Shown here: positions 42,109 through 51,658 of the stretch, piece after piece
Layout: each line of letters starts with the position of its first letter
Position numbering within the stretch: the first letter of the stretch is position 1
Assembly (NCBI RefSeq): GCF_900116015.1
Contig: NZ_FOYH01000002.1
Location: 271,163-335,162 of the forward strand
Length of the DNA stretch: 64,000 nucleotides
Direction of reading: 5' to 3'
Source of the DNA: Enterobacter sp. kpr-6
GTDB lineage: Bacteria > Pseudomonadota > Gammaproteobacteria > Enterobacterales > Enterobacteriaceae
Position numbers and translations under genes: made by a program
The notes under the pieces: generated by a model
Database searches by the model: none
Told to the model about the DNA's origin: nothing
The model's input: only the letters and a program-made list of their open reading frames with translations

Positions 42109-43070
42109 TGTCAAAATCTCATCCGCGCTGGCGGCTTGCTAAAAAAATTCTCACCTGGGTGTTTTTCATCGCCATGGCGGTACTGCTGGTAGTCTACGCC
42201 CGCACCGTCAACTGGGAAGATGTCTGGAAGGTGATCCGCAACTACAACCGCACGCCGCTGCTGATTGCGCTGGCGCTGGTGGTGGTGAGTTATCTGCTGT
42301 ATGGCTGTTACGATCTGCTGGCCCGCGCTTACTGCGGGCACAAGCTGGCGGCGCGACAGGTCATGCTGGTGTCGTTTGTCTGTTACGCCTTTAACCTGAC
42401 GCTCAGTACCTGGGTCGGCGGGATCGGGATGCGCTATCGCCTTTACTCCCGCCTCGGTCTGCCGGGCAGCACCATCACGCGCATTTTCTCACTGAGCATT
42501 ACCACCAACTGGCTGGGCTATATCTTGCTTGGCGGGATTATTTTCACCTTCGGCGTGGTGCAACTGCCGTCACACTGGTATATCGACGAAGGCACCCTGC
42601 GCATCGTCGGCGTGGTACTGCTGGTGATCATCGCCGCCTATATGTGGTTTTGCGCCTTCGCCAAACGCCGTCATATGACGGTGAAAGGGCAAAAGCTGGT
42701 GCTGCCGTCGTGGAAGTTTGCGCTGGCGCAGATGGCGATTTCCAGCGCCAACTGGATGGCGATGGGCGCGATTATCTGGCTGCTACTGGGACAGGAAGTA
42801 AATTACTTCTTCGTGCTCGGTGTGCTGCTGGTGAGTAGTATCGCGGGGGTGATCGTGCATATCCCGGCGGGGATCGGCGTGCTGGAAGCGGTGTTTATCG
42901 CCCTGCTGGCAGGTGAGCATACCACTCAGGGTGCGATTATCGCGGCGCTGCTGGCGTACAGGATGCTGTATTACTTCCTGCCGCTGCTGCTGGCGCTGAT
43001 TTGCTATCTGTTGCTTGAGGGTCGTGCGAAGAAGTTAAGAGCAAAGAACGAGAAGGCGATGGCGAAGTAG
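42108..43070 (+). CDS. ybhN: Inner membrane protein YbhN (UPF0104, lysylphosphatidylglycerol synthase-like)
   Basis: 320 residues with about eight TM helices and the UPF0104 signature LSTWVGGIGMRYRLYSRLGLPG, similar to the flippase part of MprF. Its stop-start overlap with clsB supports a phospholipid handling role, possibly transport of the ClsB product; this is inference. Followed by palindromic repeat copy 5. Confidence 0.93.
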   Translation: MSKSHPRWRLAKKILTWVFFIAMAVLLVVYARTVNWEDVWKVIRNYNRTPLLIALALVVVSYLLYGCYDLLARAYCGHKLAARQVMLVSFVCYAFNLTLSTWVGGIGMRYRLYSRLGLPGSTITRIFSLSITTNWLGYILLGGIIFTFGVVQLPSHWYIDEGTLRIVGVVLLVIIAAYMWFCAFAKRRHMTVKGQKLVLPSWKFALAQMAISSANWMAMGAIIWLLLGQEVNYFFVLGVLLVSSIAGVIVHIPAGIGVLEAVFIALLAGEHTTQGAIIAALLAYRMLYYFLPLLLALICYLLLEGRAKKLRAKNEKAMAK

Positions 43071-43073
43071 GTA

Positions 43074-43206
43074 CACCCTCACCCTAACCCTCTCCCTTAG
43101 GGAGAGGGAACAGATCGAGCGCGGATTTGCCTTTCACCCTCTCCCTCAGATCGAGCGCGGACTCGCTTTTCACCCTCTCCCTCAGGGAGAGGGTTAGGGT
43201 GAGGGT
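43074..43206. repeat. Palindromic intergenic repeat, copy 5
   Basis: Begins CCCTCACCCTAACCCTCTCCC, contains two direct AGATCGAGCGCGGA linkers, ends GAGAGGGTTAGGGTGAGGG. In the convergent ybhN/ybhL gap, where it may also terminate transcription. Confidence 0.9.
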
Positions 43207-43217
43207 AAATAACTACC

Positions 43218-43922
43218 TCAACGGCGGCTGCCGAAAATCCGCAGCAGCATCAGGAACAGGTTGATAAAGTCCAGATACAGCGTCAGCGCGCCGAGGATGG
43301 CGTATTTACGCAGGTTGCCGCTGTCGCGTACGTCAATCTGCTCACCGATGTTTTTCAGCTTCTGCGTGTCATAGGCTGTAAGGCCGACAAACACAATCAC
43401 CCCGATATAGGTCACGGCCCACATCAGCGCTTCGCTTTGCAGCCAGAAGTTGACCAGCGACGCCAGAACAATACCAATCAGCCCCATAAACAGCATATTG
43501 CCGAAGCCGCTCAGATCGCGTTTGGTGGTGTAACCGTACAGGCTCATCGCGCCAAACATGCCGCCGGTAACGACAAACGTGCTGGCGATAGACGAGTAGG
43601 TGTAGACCACAAAAATACTGGCGAGCGTAAGCCCGGTCAGCGCTGAATAGAGCATAAACAGCGTGGTCGCCATGCCCGCGCTCAGGCGCTGTACCATGCC
43701 GGAGAGCACGAACACCAGCGCCAGTTGCGCGATGATAAGCCCGAAGAAGGTGATTTTGCTGGAGAAGACGAACATCATGACCGCCGGGGTATTCGCCGCG
43801 TACCAGGCGATAAACGCCGTCAGCAATAACCCGCAGGTCATCCAGCCATACACCTGCGCCATGTAGGTTTGCAGCCCGCTGCGCGCCTGAACAATTGAAT
43901 CGGATCGTGGGAATCGGTCCAT
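43218..43922 (-). CDS. ybhL: Bax inhibitor-1 family protein YbhL
   Basis: A 234-residue membrane protein with seven hydrophobic segments. The BI-1/TMBIM signature is in the C-terminal half (GLTAYDTQKLKNIGEQIDVRD...LYLDFINLFLMLLRIFG). Bacterial members act as pH-sensitive calcium leak channels in the structural literature; the role of YbhL is unproven. E. coli carries the paralogue ybhM beside it; here ybhM is absent and moaE follows. Confidence 0.95.
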   Translation of the reverse strand: MDRFPRSDSIVQARSGLQTYMAQVYGWMTCGLLLTAFIAWYAANTPAVMMFVFSSKITFFGLIIAQLALVFVLSGMVQRLSAGMATTLFMLYSALTGLTLASIFVVYTYSSIASTFVVTGGMFGAMSLYGYTTKRDLSGFGNMLFMGLIGIVLASLVNFWLQSEALMWAVTYIGVIVFVGLTAYDTQKLKNIGEQIDVRDSGNLRKYAILGALTLYLDFINLFLMLLRIFGSRR

Positions 43923-43980
43923 GATTAACTCCTGATTAAGTGAACACAGTTAAAAGGTTAACACATCCACAGCAAACAGC

Positions 43981-44433
43981 TTACCAGCGCTTTGCCGCCT
44001 GCTGGTCGCTGTCCCGTGCTTCCACCCAACGCTCGCCGTCCGGCGTGGCTTCACGCTTCCAGAACGGCGCGCGGGTTTTCAGATAATCCATAATAAACTG
44101 CCCGGCTTCAAACGCACTGCTGCGATGGGCGCTGGTGACGCCAACGAACACGATCTCATCGCCAGGCCAGAGTTCACCCGTGCGGTGGATCACCGTCACA
44201 CGTCCGAGCGGCCAGCGGGCACGGGCATCCACCACGATATCCGCCAGCGATTTTTCGGTCATCCCCGGATAGTGTTCCAGCGTCAGCGCTTTCACGCTGT
44301 CGCCTAAATTATGATTACGGACTTTTCCGGTGAAGGTCACCACCGCGCCGTCTTCGTCGCGCTCTGCCAGCCAGGGGTATTCGTCGCCAACGGAGAATGG
44401 CGCGGGGCCGACGCAGATTTTCGTTTCACTCAT
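43981..44433 (-). CDS. moaE: Molybdopterin synthase catalytic subunit MoaE
   Basis: A 150-residue large subunit of molybdopterin synthase. Hallmarks are DGAVVTFTGKVRNHN, LEHYPGMTEKSL, VIHRTGELWPGDEIVFVGVTSAHRSSAFEA and the catalytic-Lys region KTRAPFWKRE. It transfers sulfur from the MoaD thiocarboxylate to precursor Z (cPMP). Last gene of moaABCDE; its start is one base after the moaD stop. Confidence 0.97.
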   Translation of the reverse strand: MSETKICVGPAPFSVGDEYPWLAERDEDGAVVTFTGKVRNHNLGDSVKALTLEHYPGMTEKSLADIVVDARARWPLGRVTVIHRTGELWPGDEIVFVGVTSAHRSSAFEAGQFIMDYLKTRAPFWKREATPDGERWVEARDSDQQAAKRW

Positions 44434-44434
44434 T

Positions 44435-44680
44435 TCAGCCTCCGGTCACCGGCGGGAAAAAGGCCACTTCGTCACCGTCGTTGAGGGCGGTGTCAAAAGG
44501 CACCAGCGTCTGATTGACCGCTGCCAGCAGTTTGCCGTCTTCCAGCGCCAGCGCCCAGCGCTCGCCCCGCGCAGCCAGCGCCTGGCGCAGTGCCGCGACC
44601 GTGGCAAAATCATCGTCAAGCGTCAGGCTGTCGCAGTTCACCAGCTCGCGTACCTGAGCAAAAAACAGCACCTTAATCAT
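44435..44680 (-). CDS. moaD: Molybdopterin synthase sulfur carrier MoaD
   Basis: An 81-residue ubiquitin-like sulfur carrier ending PPVTGG; the Gly-Gly tail is adenylated by MoeB and thiocarboxylated. The start at 44680 ([12 protein letters not shown]) overlaps the moaC stop by 8 bp and gives the exact E. coli length. Longer in-frame starts inside moaC are rejected. Confidence 0.97.
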   Translation of the reverse strand: MIKVLFFAQVRELVNCDSLTLDDDFATVAALRQALAARGERWALALEDGKLLAAVNQTLVPFDTALNDGDEVAFFPPVTGG

Positions 44681-45158
44681 CGCTATCCACCCTGAAATCG
44701 CCGGATTTGCCGCCGCTTTTCGCCAGCAGGCGAACCGGGCCAATTATCATGTCTTTTTGTACCGCTTTGCACATGTCATAGATGGTCAGCGCCGCCACGG
44801 ACGCCGCCGTCAGCGCTTCCATCTCCACCCCGGTTTTACCGGTTAAGCGACAGACAGACTCAATGCGCACGCGGTGTGCTTCAGGCTCGGCCTGCAGGTG
44901 CACTTCGACTTTGCTCAGCATCAGCGGGTGGCACAGCGGGATCAAATCCCAGGTCCGTTTGGCCGCCTGAATACCGGCGATGCGCGCGGTGGCGAAGACG
45001 TCGCCTTTATGGTGGCTGCCGTCGATGATCATTTGCAGGGTTTCCGGGCGCATGGTGACGAAGGCTTCAGCGCGGGCTTCGCGCACGGTTTCGGCTTTGG
45101 CGGAGACGTCCACCATATGCGCTTCGCCCGCGGCGTTAATGTGGGTCAACTGGGACAT
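44673..45158 (-). CDS. moaC: Cyclic pyranopterin monophosphate synthase MoaC
   Basis: 161 residues. Active-site motifs are [34 protein letters not shown] and [23 protein letters not shown]. It converts the MoaA product to cyclic pyranopterin monophosphate. Tightly packed between moaB (3-bp gap) and moaD (8-bp overlap). Confidence 0.97.
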   Translation of the reverse strand: MSQLTHINAAGEAHMVDVSAKAETVREARAEAFVTMRPETLQMIIDGSHHKGDVFATARIAGIQAAKRTWDLIPLCHPLMLSKVEVHLQAEPEAHRVRIESVCRLTGKTGVEMEALTAASVAALTIYDMCKAVQKDMIIGPVRLLAKSGGKSGDFRVDSDD

Positions 45159-45161
45159 AAC

Positions 45162-45674
45162 TTATTTCTTTAAATGAGGGTGAAAATTACACGGGCGGGT
45201 GCGCGCGTCGAGCTGCGGGGCAATAATGTTTTCCCACGCGGTGCGGCAGGCTTTGGTCGAGCCGGGCATGGCGAAAATCAGGGTATTGTTGGCGATGCCC
45301 GCCACCGCGCGGGACTGCAACGTGGCGGTGCCGATCTCTTCAAATGAGAGCATCCGGAACACTTCGCCAAACCCTTCCACTTCACGGTCAAACAGCGGCA
45401 GCAGCGCTTCGGGAGCCTGATCGCCCTCGGTCAGCCCGGTACCGCCGGTGATCAGCACCACCTGCACGTCATCGCTGGCGATCCACGCCGACACCTGCGC
45501 GCGAATGGCGTAGCGGTTCTCTTTGACGATCGCTTTATCAATGATTTGATGGCCGGCGTCATGGGCGGCCTCGCGCAGATAATGCCCGGAGGTGTCGTCT
45601 TCTTCGGTGCGGCGGCTGGTGACGGTCAAAATGGCGATGCGCGTCGGGATAAAATCGCTGTTTACCTGGCTCAT
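45162..45674 (-). CDS. moaB: Molybdenum cofactor biosynthesis protein MoaB
   Basis: 170 residues of the MogA/MoeA molybdopterin-binding fold (VVLITGGTGLTEGDQ, FAMPGSTKACRTAWENII). It binds molybdopterin, but in E. coli it is dispensable for Moco synthesis. The start at 45674 (MSQVNSDFIPTRIAI) gives the family length; upstream in-frame codons inside moaA are rejected. Confidence 0.96.
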   Translation of the reverse strand: MSQVNSDFIPTRIAILTVTSRRTEEDDTSGHYLREAAHDAGHQIIDKAIVKENRYAIRAQVSAWIASDDVQVVLITGGTGLTEGDQAPEALLPLFDREVEGFGEVFRMLSFEEIGTATLQSRAVAGIANNTLIFAMPGSTKACRTAWENIIAPQLDARTRPCNFHPHLKK

Positions 45675-45694
45675 GAGAAATCTCCTTATTCGGA

Positions 45695-46684
45695 TTAACC
45701 GCCGATGTACGACAGGTTTTGCGTGATACCGGTGTGGCCCTGATGCAAAAAGTGGGTCTGCTTTTTGTGGGTCAGCGCTTCCATCAGCCGCGCTTCCAGT
45801 TCGCTCTGCTGGGCGTCGTCCGCCAGCAAATCGCGCAGATCGACTCCGCCATCGCCAAACAGACACAGATGCAGTTTGCCGACCGACGACACGCGCAGGC
45901 GGTTACAGGTGGCGCAGAAATCTTTTTCATACGGCATGATGAGGCCGATTTCACCCGCGTAATCGGGGTGGCAGAAAACCTGGGCCGGGCCGTCGCTGCG
46001 GTGACGTATTTTTGAGATCCAGCCCCGACGCAGCAGTTCATCACGCAGCACCATCCCGGACAGGTGATGTTTGCGGAACAGGTCGCTGCCCTCGCCCGTC
46101 TCCATCAGCTCAATAAAGCGTAGCTGGATCGGACGCGGCTGGATCCACGCGAGGAAGGTATCGAGCTGGTTATGATTAACGTCGCGCATCAGCACGGTGT
46201 TGACTTTGACTTTTTCAAAGCCCGCCGCAAACGCCGCATCGATGCCGTCCATCACCTGGCGGAATTTATCCTGCCCGGTAATGGCGTGAAACTGGCGGGC
46301 GTCGAGGCTGTCGACGCTGACGTTGATGGCGGTCAGCCCGGCGTCGCGCCAGCGTTCCACATCGCGCGCCAGCCGGTAGCCATTGGTGGTGACGGCGATC
46401 TGGCGGATGGCAGGATTTTCGCGCACGCTCGCGATGATCTCAGTGAAATCGCGGCGCAACGAGGGTTCGCCCCCGGTCAGACGCACTTTTTCGGTGCCCA
46501 TTGCGGCAAAGGCGCGGGTGACGCGACGAATTTCATCGACGCCTAGAAAACTTTTGTTGGTGACGCCGCCCGGCTTGTAGCCATCGGGCAGGCAGTAGGT
46601 GCAACGGAAATTGCACACATCGGTAATCGACAGACGCAAGTAGTAAAACTTACGCGCGAATGCATCGGTAAGTTGTGAGGCCAT
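45695..46684 (-). CDS. moaA: GTP 3',8-cyclase MoaA (radical SAM)
   Basis: 329 residues. The N-terminal radical-SAM 4Fe-4S cluster is Cys24-x3-Cys28-x2-Cys31 (CNFRCTYC). A second cluster is C-terminal (FCATCNRLR...HLCLFG), and a terminal Gly-Gly tail is present. It rearranges GTP to 3',8-cyclo-7,8-dihydro-GTP, the first Moco step. The start at 46684 gives the E. coli length exactly; the in-frame codons upstream lie inside the riboswitch. Confidence 0.97.
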   Translation of the reverse strand: MASQLTDAFARKFYYLRLSITDVCNFRCTYCLPDGYKPGGVTNKSFLGVDEIRRVTRAFAAMGTEKVRLTGGEPSLRRDFTEIIASVRENPAIRQIAVTTNGYRLARDVERWRDAGLTAINVSVDSLDARQFHAITGQDKFRQVMDGIDAAFAAGFEKVKVNTVLMRDVNHNQLDTFLAWIQPRPIQLRFIELMETGEGSDLFRKHHLSGMVLRDELLRRGWISKIRHRSDGPAQVFCHPDYAGEIGLIMPYEKDFCATCNRLRVSSVGKLHLCLFGDGGVDLRDLLADDAQQSELEARLMEALTHKKQTHFLHQGHTGITQNLSYIGG

Positions 46685-46687
46685 GTA

Positions 46688-46796
46688 CACCTTTCCAAAT
46701 ACGGGAGGTGCAGTCATTTCTTCCTGCACCCTGGTGGCGGTTTGCCACGGCCAAAGCACCATATCATCAGACTTAGGGGCAGAGGCTAGAGTGTGT
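46688..46796 (-). ncRNA. Molybdenum cofactor (Moco) riboswitch upstream of moaA
   Basis: The moaA leader on the minus strand contains the conserved blocks of the Moco RNA: CACTCTAGCCTCTGC, GGTGCTTTGGCCGTG, GCCACCAGGG. A stem GTGCAGGAAGAAATGACTGCAC is followed by CTCCCGTATTTGGAAAGG. In E. coli the RNA represses moaA when Moco is sufficient. The last hairpin lies right before the moaA ribosome-binding region, consistent with translational control. Assigned from memory of the E. coli leader. Confidence 0.88.
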
Positions 46797-47019
46797 TTAA
46801 AGCGAGTCCACGCGATAGTAGCGCGATAAAGTCAGTTTCGCCAGGCTTGGATATCGCTATATAATTAGATACATAGCGACATGTTCGTGCATTTTCATTA
46901 CAGACTACGCGATAATCACGATCTTGCATTGATATACGTCATTTTCATCCCTGGGCGGCATCGTCATTAAGGGGTAGACAGGCTAACGTTGTGGGATTTT
47001 CCCGATATAAGGATAGGCT
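46797..47019. other. moaA/yvcK divergent promoter region
   Basis: AT-rich 223-bp stretch with the moaA promoter to the left and the yvcK promoter to the right. E. coli moaA is controlled by FNR and ModE; I could not place those sites with confidence. Confidence 0.35.
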
Positions 47020-47928
47020 ATGCGCAATCGCACTTTTGCGGATCTCGACAGGGTTGTTGCCCTTGGCGGCGGGCACGGGCTTGGGCGCGTGATGTCCTCA
47101 CTCTCTTCGCTCGGCTCGCGTCTGACCGGCATTGTGACCACCACCGATAATGGCGGCTCCACCGGGCGCATTCGTCGCTCCGAAGGGGGCATCGCCTGGG
47201 GTGATATGCGCAATTGTTTAAACCAGCTTATTACCGAGCCGAGCGTCGCCTCGGCCATGTTCGAATACCGCTTTAGCGGGAACGGTGAACTGGCCGGGCA
47301 TAATCTCGGCAATTTGATGTTAAAAGCGCTGGATCATCTGAGCGTGCGCCCGCTGGAGGCGACCAATCTGATCCGCAATCTGCTGAAGGTTGACGCCTTT
47401 CTGATCCCGATGTCCGAGCAGCCGCTGGATTTAATGGCGACGGACAGCGAAGGCCATGCGGTGTATGGCGAAGTGAATATCGATCAGCTCACCGCCCCGG
47501 TGCAGGAGCTGATGCTGTTTCCGAAAGCCCACGCCACCCGCGAGGCGATCGAGGCGATTGGCGAAGCTGATTTGATTCTGATTGGACCGGGGAGTTTTTA
47601 CACCAGCCTGATGCCGCTGCTGCTGCTGGAGGATCTGGCTCAGGCGCTGCGCCGCACCCCCGCGCCGGTGGTGTACATCGATAATCTGGGTAAAGAGTTG
47701 AGCGCTGCCGCAGCCAGCATGCACCTCAACGATAAATTTGCCCTGATGGAGCAGTACGTCGGCAAGCGCATTATTGACGCCGTGGTGGTTGGCCCTAACG
47801 CGGATGTGGCGGCTGTGACCGACCGGGTGGTGATTCAGGATGTGCTGGAGGCGAGCGATGTTCCCTACCGCCACGACCGCCGCCTGCTGCGCGCGGCACT
47901 TGAGCGCGCGATTCAGAGTCTGGGGTAG
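47020..47928 (+). CDS. yvcK: Gluconeogenesis-factor family protein YvcK (YbhK)
   Basis: 302 residues of the YvcK/CofD-like family. The N-terminal nucleotide-binding loop is [17 protein letters not shown]; it also has [24 protein letters not shown] and [19 protein letters not shown]. In Bacillus it is needed for growth on gluconeogenic carbon and affects cell-wall synthesis by binding UDP-sugars. In enterobacteria its role is unproven. Divergent from moaA; palindromic repeat copy 6 follows. Confidence 0.93.
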   Translation: MRNRTFADLDRVVALGGGHGLGRVMSSLSSLGSRLTGIVTTTDNGGSTGRIRRSEGGIAWGDMRNCLNQLITEPSVASAMFEYRFSGNGELAGHNLGNLMLKALDHLSVRPLEATNLIRNLLKVDAFLIPMSEQPLDLMATDSEGHAVYGEVNIDQLTAPVQELMLFPKAHATREAIEAIGEADLILIGPGSFYTSLMPLLLLEDLAQALRRTPAPVVYIDNLGKELSAAAASMHLNDKFALMEQYVGKRIIDAVVVGPNADVAAVTDRVVIQDVLEASDVPYRHDRRLLRAALERAIQSLG

Positions 47929-47946
47929 GTTTTTCACTCTTATTTT

Positions 47947-48091
47947 CACCCTCACCCCGGCCCTCTCCCTGAGGGAGAGGGGGAAAGGCAAGTCCGCACT
48001 CGATCTGCCCCTCTCCCTCAGGACGAAGGGGGAAGGCAAGCCCGTGCTCGATCTGTCCCCTCTCCCTCAGGGAGAGGGTTAGGGTGAGGGT
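47947..48091. repeat. Palindromic intergenic repeat, copy 6
   Basis: Left unit CCCTCACCCCGGCCCTCTCCC, internal GGCAAGTCCGCACTCGATCTG and its near-copy GGCAAGCCCGTGCTCGATCTG, then right unit ending GGTTAGGGTGAGGG. Between yvcK and the eptA promoter. Confidence 0.9.
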
Positions 48092-48111
48092 GAGAGTAAA
48101 ATTATTAACAT

Positions 48112-48128
48112 CTTAAGGTTGTCTTAAC
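48112..48128 (+). promoter_or_regulatory. PmrA box upstream of eptA
   Basis: CTTAAG-GTTGT-CTTAAC: two direct half-sites with 5-bp spacing, the architecture of PmrA/BasR boxes. It ends 45 bp before the eptA ATG; a CATACC -10-like hexamer lies at 48142-48147. Implies positive autoregulation of eptA-pmrAB. Confidence 0.85.
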
Positions 48129-48173
48129 CCTCCTCTGTGAACATACCCGCATATTCTCACCAGGATCTCCGCT

Positions 48174-49808
48174 ATGCGTATGTTCACGTTTCGTCGGCCA
48201 GTCATGAGCCGCGTGCCGTACCTGATTGCCTTTTCACTCTATATTGCGCTCTTTCTTAACCTCATATTTTACCGGCAGGCTTATGCCCTGCTGCCGGTAA
48301 ATTCACTGTGGACGCTGGCGGTGTTTCTCTCGATGCCGGTGGTGGCATTTTGCGTAATGAATATTCTCATCACCCTCGCCTCTTTCGTGTGGCTTGAGCG
48401 GGTGCTGATTAGCCTGTTTATTTTACTCGGTGCCACCACGCAATATTTTATCTGGACCTATGGCGTCATTATTGATCGCTCAATGATTGCGAATACGCTG
48501 GACACGACGCCTGCGGAAAGTTTTGCGCTGATGACGCCGCAGTTATTACTGGTTATTGGCCTTAGCGGGCTGTTCATGGTTGCCGCTGCCTGGGGAATTA
48601 AATTTAAAAAAAGCCCGTCGCGCTGGCGCACGCTGGCAATGAAAGGCATCAGCCTGTTTGTCTCGGTCGCGCTGTTACTGTTAATCGCTCTCTGTTTTTA
48701 TAAAGATTACGCCGCGCTGTTTCGTAATAATAAAGAGCTGGTGAAATCGCTCAGCCCGTCGAACAGCATTAGTGCGGTCTGGTCTTATTATGTGCATCAC
48801 AAGATGGATAACCTGCCGCTGGTGCGCTTTGGCGAGGACGCAAAACGCGATCCCGCGATGCACCCGGCTGGCAGCAAGCACCTGACAATCCTGGTGGTGG
48901 GTGAAACCTCGCGGGGGGAAAACTTCTCCTTATCCGGCTATTCCCGTAAAACCAATCCCCGGCTGGAAAAAGATAACGTGGTCTATTTCCCGCACACCAC
49001 TTCCTGCGGCACCGCCACGGCGATTTCTGTGCCCTGTATGTTTTCCGGGATGCCACGAAAAAATTACGATGAGCAACTGGCTCATCACCGTGAAGGGCTA
49101 CTGGATATTGTGCAGCGTGCCGGTATTCAGGTGTTATGGAATGAGAATGACGGCGGCTGCAAAGGTGCCTGCGACCGTGTTCCCCATCAGGATATGACTA
49201 AGCTGAATCTTAAGGACTATTGCATTGAAGGCGAATGCCACGACGAAATATTGTTCCACGATATTCAGAAATATATTGATACGCTGCACGGCGACGGGCT
49301 GATCGTATTACATACCATCGGCAGTCATGGCCCGACCTATTATCATCGCTATCCGCCACAGTTTCGCCAGTTTGTTCCCACTTGCGATACAAACGCTATT
49401 CAGACCTGCTCGCAGGAGCAACTGATCAATACCTATGATAATACGTTGCTGTATGTCGATTATATTGTGGATAAGGCCATCAAGTTATTAGCGTCGCAGC
49501 CCGATAATGTGACAACCAGTTTGCTGTATCTCTCCGATCATGGAGAATCATTAGGGGAAAATGGGGTTTATTTGCATGGCCTGCCGTATGCCATCGCCCC
49601 GGATGCGCAAAAACATGTGCCGCTGCTGATCTGGCTCTCCCCGCAGTACCAGAAGCAGCACGCGGTGAATTACACCTGTCTGCAAAAACGCGCGCAAACT
49701 GAGGCGTTTTCGCAGGATAATCTGTTCCCGACGATGCTGGGTATACTGGGCGTACAAACTCAGGAGTACCACCGCGCCGACGATATCCTCGCCCCCTGTA
49801 AGGAGTGA
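48174..49808 (+). CDS. eptA: Lipid A phosphoethanolamine transferase EptA (PmrC)
   Basis: 544 residues (E. coli EptA 547). Five N-terminal TM helices are followed by a periplasmic sulfatase-fold domain. The catalytic nucleophile is Thr280 in [15 protein letters not shown]. Zn ligands lie in [15 protein letters not shown] and [13 protein letters not shown], and disulfide cysteines are conserved ([11 protein letters not shown]). It adds phosphoethanolamine to lipid A, lowering negative charge and binding of polymyxins. Directly followed (4 bp) by the regulator pair. Clearly diverged from E. coli EptA and at another chromosomal place, so it may be a second copy. Confidence 0.95.
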   Translation: MRMFTFRRPVMSRVPYLIAFSLYIALFLNLIFYRQAYALLPVNSLWTLAVFLSMPVVAFCVMNILITLASFVWLERVLISLFILLGATTQYFIWTYGVIIDRSMIANTLDTTPAESFALMTPQLLLVIGLSGLFMVAAAWGIKFKKSPSRWRTLAMKGISLFVSVALLLLIALCFYKDYAALFRNNKELVKSLSPSNSISAVWSYYVHHKMDNLPLVRFGEDAKRDPAMHPAGSKHLTILVVGETSRGENFSLSGYSRKTNPRLEKDNVVYFPHTTSCGTATAISVPCMFSGMPRKNYDEQLAHHREGLLDIVQRAGIQVLWNENDGGCKGACDRVPHQDMTKLNLKDYCIEGECHDEILFHDIQKYIDTLHGDGLIVLHTIGSHGPTYYHRYPPQFRQFVPTCDTNAIQTCSQEQLINTYDNTLLYVDYIVDKAIKLLASQPDNVTTSLLYLSDHGESLGENGVYLHGLPYAIAPDAQKHVPLLIWLSPQYQKQHAVNYTCLQKRAQTEAFSQDNLFPTMLGILGVQTQEYHRADDILAPCKE

Positions 49809-49812
49809 CTGC

Positions 49813-50487
49813 ATGAAAATCTTAGTCGTTGAAGACGATACGCTGTTGTTACAGGGCTTGCTGCTGGCCTTACAGTCGGAAGGTTACGCCTGCGATGGTG
49901 TCTCTACCGCGCGCGATGCAGAACTGAGTCTCACCAGCGGGCATTACAGCCTGGTGGTGCTGGATCTGGGGCTGCCGGACGAAGATGGGGTGCGTTTTTT
50001 ACAGCGGTTGCGCCGCGATAAGTTTACCCAGCCGGTGTTAATTCTCACCGCCCGCGATACGCTCGAAGATCGCATCGGCGGGCTTGACGCAGGCGCGGAT
50101 GACTATCTGATCAAGCCTTTCGCGCTGGAAGAGTTGAATGCCCGCATCCGCGCCCTGCTTCGCCGCCATCATAATCAGGGTGACAGTCAACTGGCGGTGG
50201 GCGATCTGCTGCTTAACGTCAATAACCGCCAGGTCTGGCGGGCAGGCCAGCCGCTTGAGCTGACGCCAAAAGAGTACGCGTTGCTGTCACGTCTGATGCT
50301 GAAAGCGGGCAGCCCGGTGCACCGCGAGATTTTGTACAACGATATTTATAGCTGGGACAACGAACCGGCCACCAATACCCTGGAAGTGCACATCCACAAT
50401 CTGCGCGACAAAATTGGCAAAGATCGCATCCGCACCGTGCGTGGTTTTGGCTATCAACTGGTAACGGCAACGGATAACGCCCAATGA
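49813..50487 (+). CDS. pmrA: OmpR-family response regulator PmrA (BasR)
   Basis: 224 residues. The receiver domain has phospho-acceptor Asp51 ([13 protein letters not shown]) and acidic D8/D9, and Lys in LIKPF. The C-terminal winged-helix domain ends [24 protein letters not shown]. It activates eptA and, by inference, the small opposite-strand gene at 51568, through the PmrA boxes found in front of both. It overlaps the sensor gene by 4 bp. Confidence 0.94.
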   Translation: MKILVVEDDTLLLQGLLLALQSEGYACDGVSTARDAELSLTSGHYSLVVLDLGLPDEDGVRFLQRLRRDKFTQPVLILTARDTLEDRIGGLDAGADDYLIKPFALEELNARIRALLRRHHNQGDSQLAVGDLLLNVNNRQVWRAGQPLELTPKEYALLSRLMLKAGSPVHREILYNDIYSWDNEPATNTLEVHIHNLRDKIGKDRIRTVRGFGYQLVTATDNAQ

Positions 50488-51578
50488 ACTTCAGCCTGTT
50501 TTCCCGCCGCTGGACGCTACGCCGCCGCCTGCTGCTGACCATCGGGGCGATCCTGGTGGTGTGCCAGTTAATCAGCGTGTTCTGGCTATGGCATGAGAGC
50601 AAAGAGCAAATTCAGTTGCTGGTGGAAAGCGCCATCCACAAGCACAACAACCACAAGCACATTGAGCATGAAGTCCACGAAGCGGTCGCCAGCCTGCTGG
50701 TGCCGAGTCTTGTGATCGTGGGTTTCGCACTGCTGCTCTGTTTGCAGGCGGTAAAGCTGATCACCCGCCCGCTTGAGGATTTACAGCACGAGCTGGACAT
50801 GCGCACGCCGGATAACCTCCAGCCTATTACGCTGAACAACCCTGTGGCTGAAGTGGAAGCGGTGACCTCGGCCATCAATCAACTGGTGGCGCGACTGACG
50901 CTGACGCTCGATCGGGAGAGGCTGTTTACCGCGGATGTCGCCCATGAACTGCGCACCCCGCTGGCGGGTCTGCGTCTGCATCTTGAATTGCTGGAGAAGA
51001 GTCACGGCATCAACGTCAGCCATCTGATTTTGCGCATCGATCAGATGACGGAAAACGTCTCGCAACTGCTGCAACTGGCGCGGGTGGCCCAGTCCTTTTC
51101 GGCTGGCAGCTACCAGCAGGTGATGCTGATCCGCGATGTGATTTTGCCGTTGCAGGATGAACTTCAGACGATGCTCGACGCGCGCCAGCAGGTGCTGGAA
51201 ATTTGCATGCAGGGAGAAGATGTTGCCGTGCGTGGTGATGCTCCGCAGTTGCGCGTGCTATTGCGTAATCTTACCGAAAACGCCCATCGCTACAGCCCGG
51301 AAGGCTCCACCATTCGCCTGTGTATCGAGAACACGCCCGCGCCCGTGCTGGCGGTGGAAGATGAGGGGCCTGGGGTGGATGAAGCCAAAAGTCATGAGCT
51401 AAGTAAAGCCTTTGTGCGGATGGACAGCCGCTACGGGGGCATGGGACTGGGGCTGAGCATTGTCAGCCGTATCACGCAGTTGCACGACGGCGAGCTGTAT
51501 TTGCATAACCGCAGCCCGCAGCCGGGGCTGAAAGCCTGGGTGCGCTTTCCGCAACAGGATGATGTTACTAAGCGTTAA
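50484..51578 (+). CDS. pmrB: Sensor histidine kinase PmrB (BasS) with His-rich periplasmic loop
   Basis: 364 residues: TM1 (about 15-37), short periplasmic loop (38-69), TM2 (70-91), HAMP region, DHp domain with phospho-His154 ([13 protein letters not shown]), and ATPase N and G boxes ([30 protein letters not shown]). Known PmrB senses Fe(III), Al(III) and low pH through ExxE motifs. Here the loop keeps one ExxE (Glu63-x2-Glu66) but adds six histidines between 52 and 65 ([14 protein letters not shown]). The 3' end overlaps the opposite-strand small ORF by 11 bp. Confidence 0.94.
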   Translation: MNFSLFSRRWTLRRRLLLTIGAILVVCQLISVFWLWHESKEQIQLLVESAIHKHNNHKHIEHEVHEAVASLLVPSLVIVGFALLLCLQAVKLITRPLEDLQHELDMRTPDNLQPITLNNPVAEVEAVTSAINQLVARLTLTLDRERLFTADVAHELRTPLAGLRLHLELLEKSHGINVSHLILRIDQMTENVSQLLQLARVAQSFSAGSYQQVMLIRDVILPLQDELQTMLDARQQVLEICMQGEDVAVRGDAPQLRVLLRNLTENAHRYSPEGSTIRLCIENTPAPVLAVEDEGPGVDEAKSHELSKAFVRMDSRYGGMGLGLSIVSRITQLHDGELYLHNRSPQPGLKAWVRFPQQDDVTKR

Positions 51579-51657
51579 ACCAGACCTGCAAAAAGCTGGC
51601 GATGATCAGTACGCTGACGCTAACCGCCAGCCACTGGGCCGATGTCATTCTTTGCAT
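51568..51657 (-). CDS. PmrR-like 29-residue membrane peptide (candidate LpxT inhibitor)
   Basis: A 29-codon [32 protein letters not shown], with a GAGGAG ribosome-binding site seven bases before the ATG. It is one predicted TM helix; the SVL-x3-SFL-x2-WF pattern matches what I recall of E. coli PmrR (29 residues, pattern SVL-x3-SFL-x2-WF). Known PmrR is PmrA-induced and inhibits LpxT, so that phosphoethanolamine or aminoarabinose can be added to lipid A. A perfect tandem PmrA box lies 42 bp upstream. In E. coli pmrR sits near the arn operon instead. Function is inferred from pattern, length and context. Confidence 0.78.
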   Translation of the reverse strand: MQRMTSAQWLAVSVSVLIIASFLQVWFNA

Positions 51658-51658
51658 A

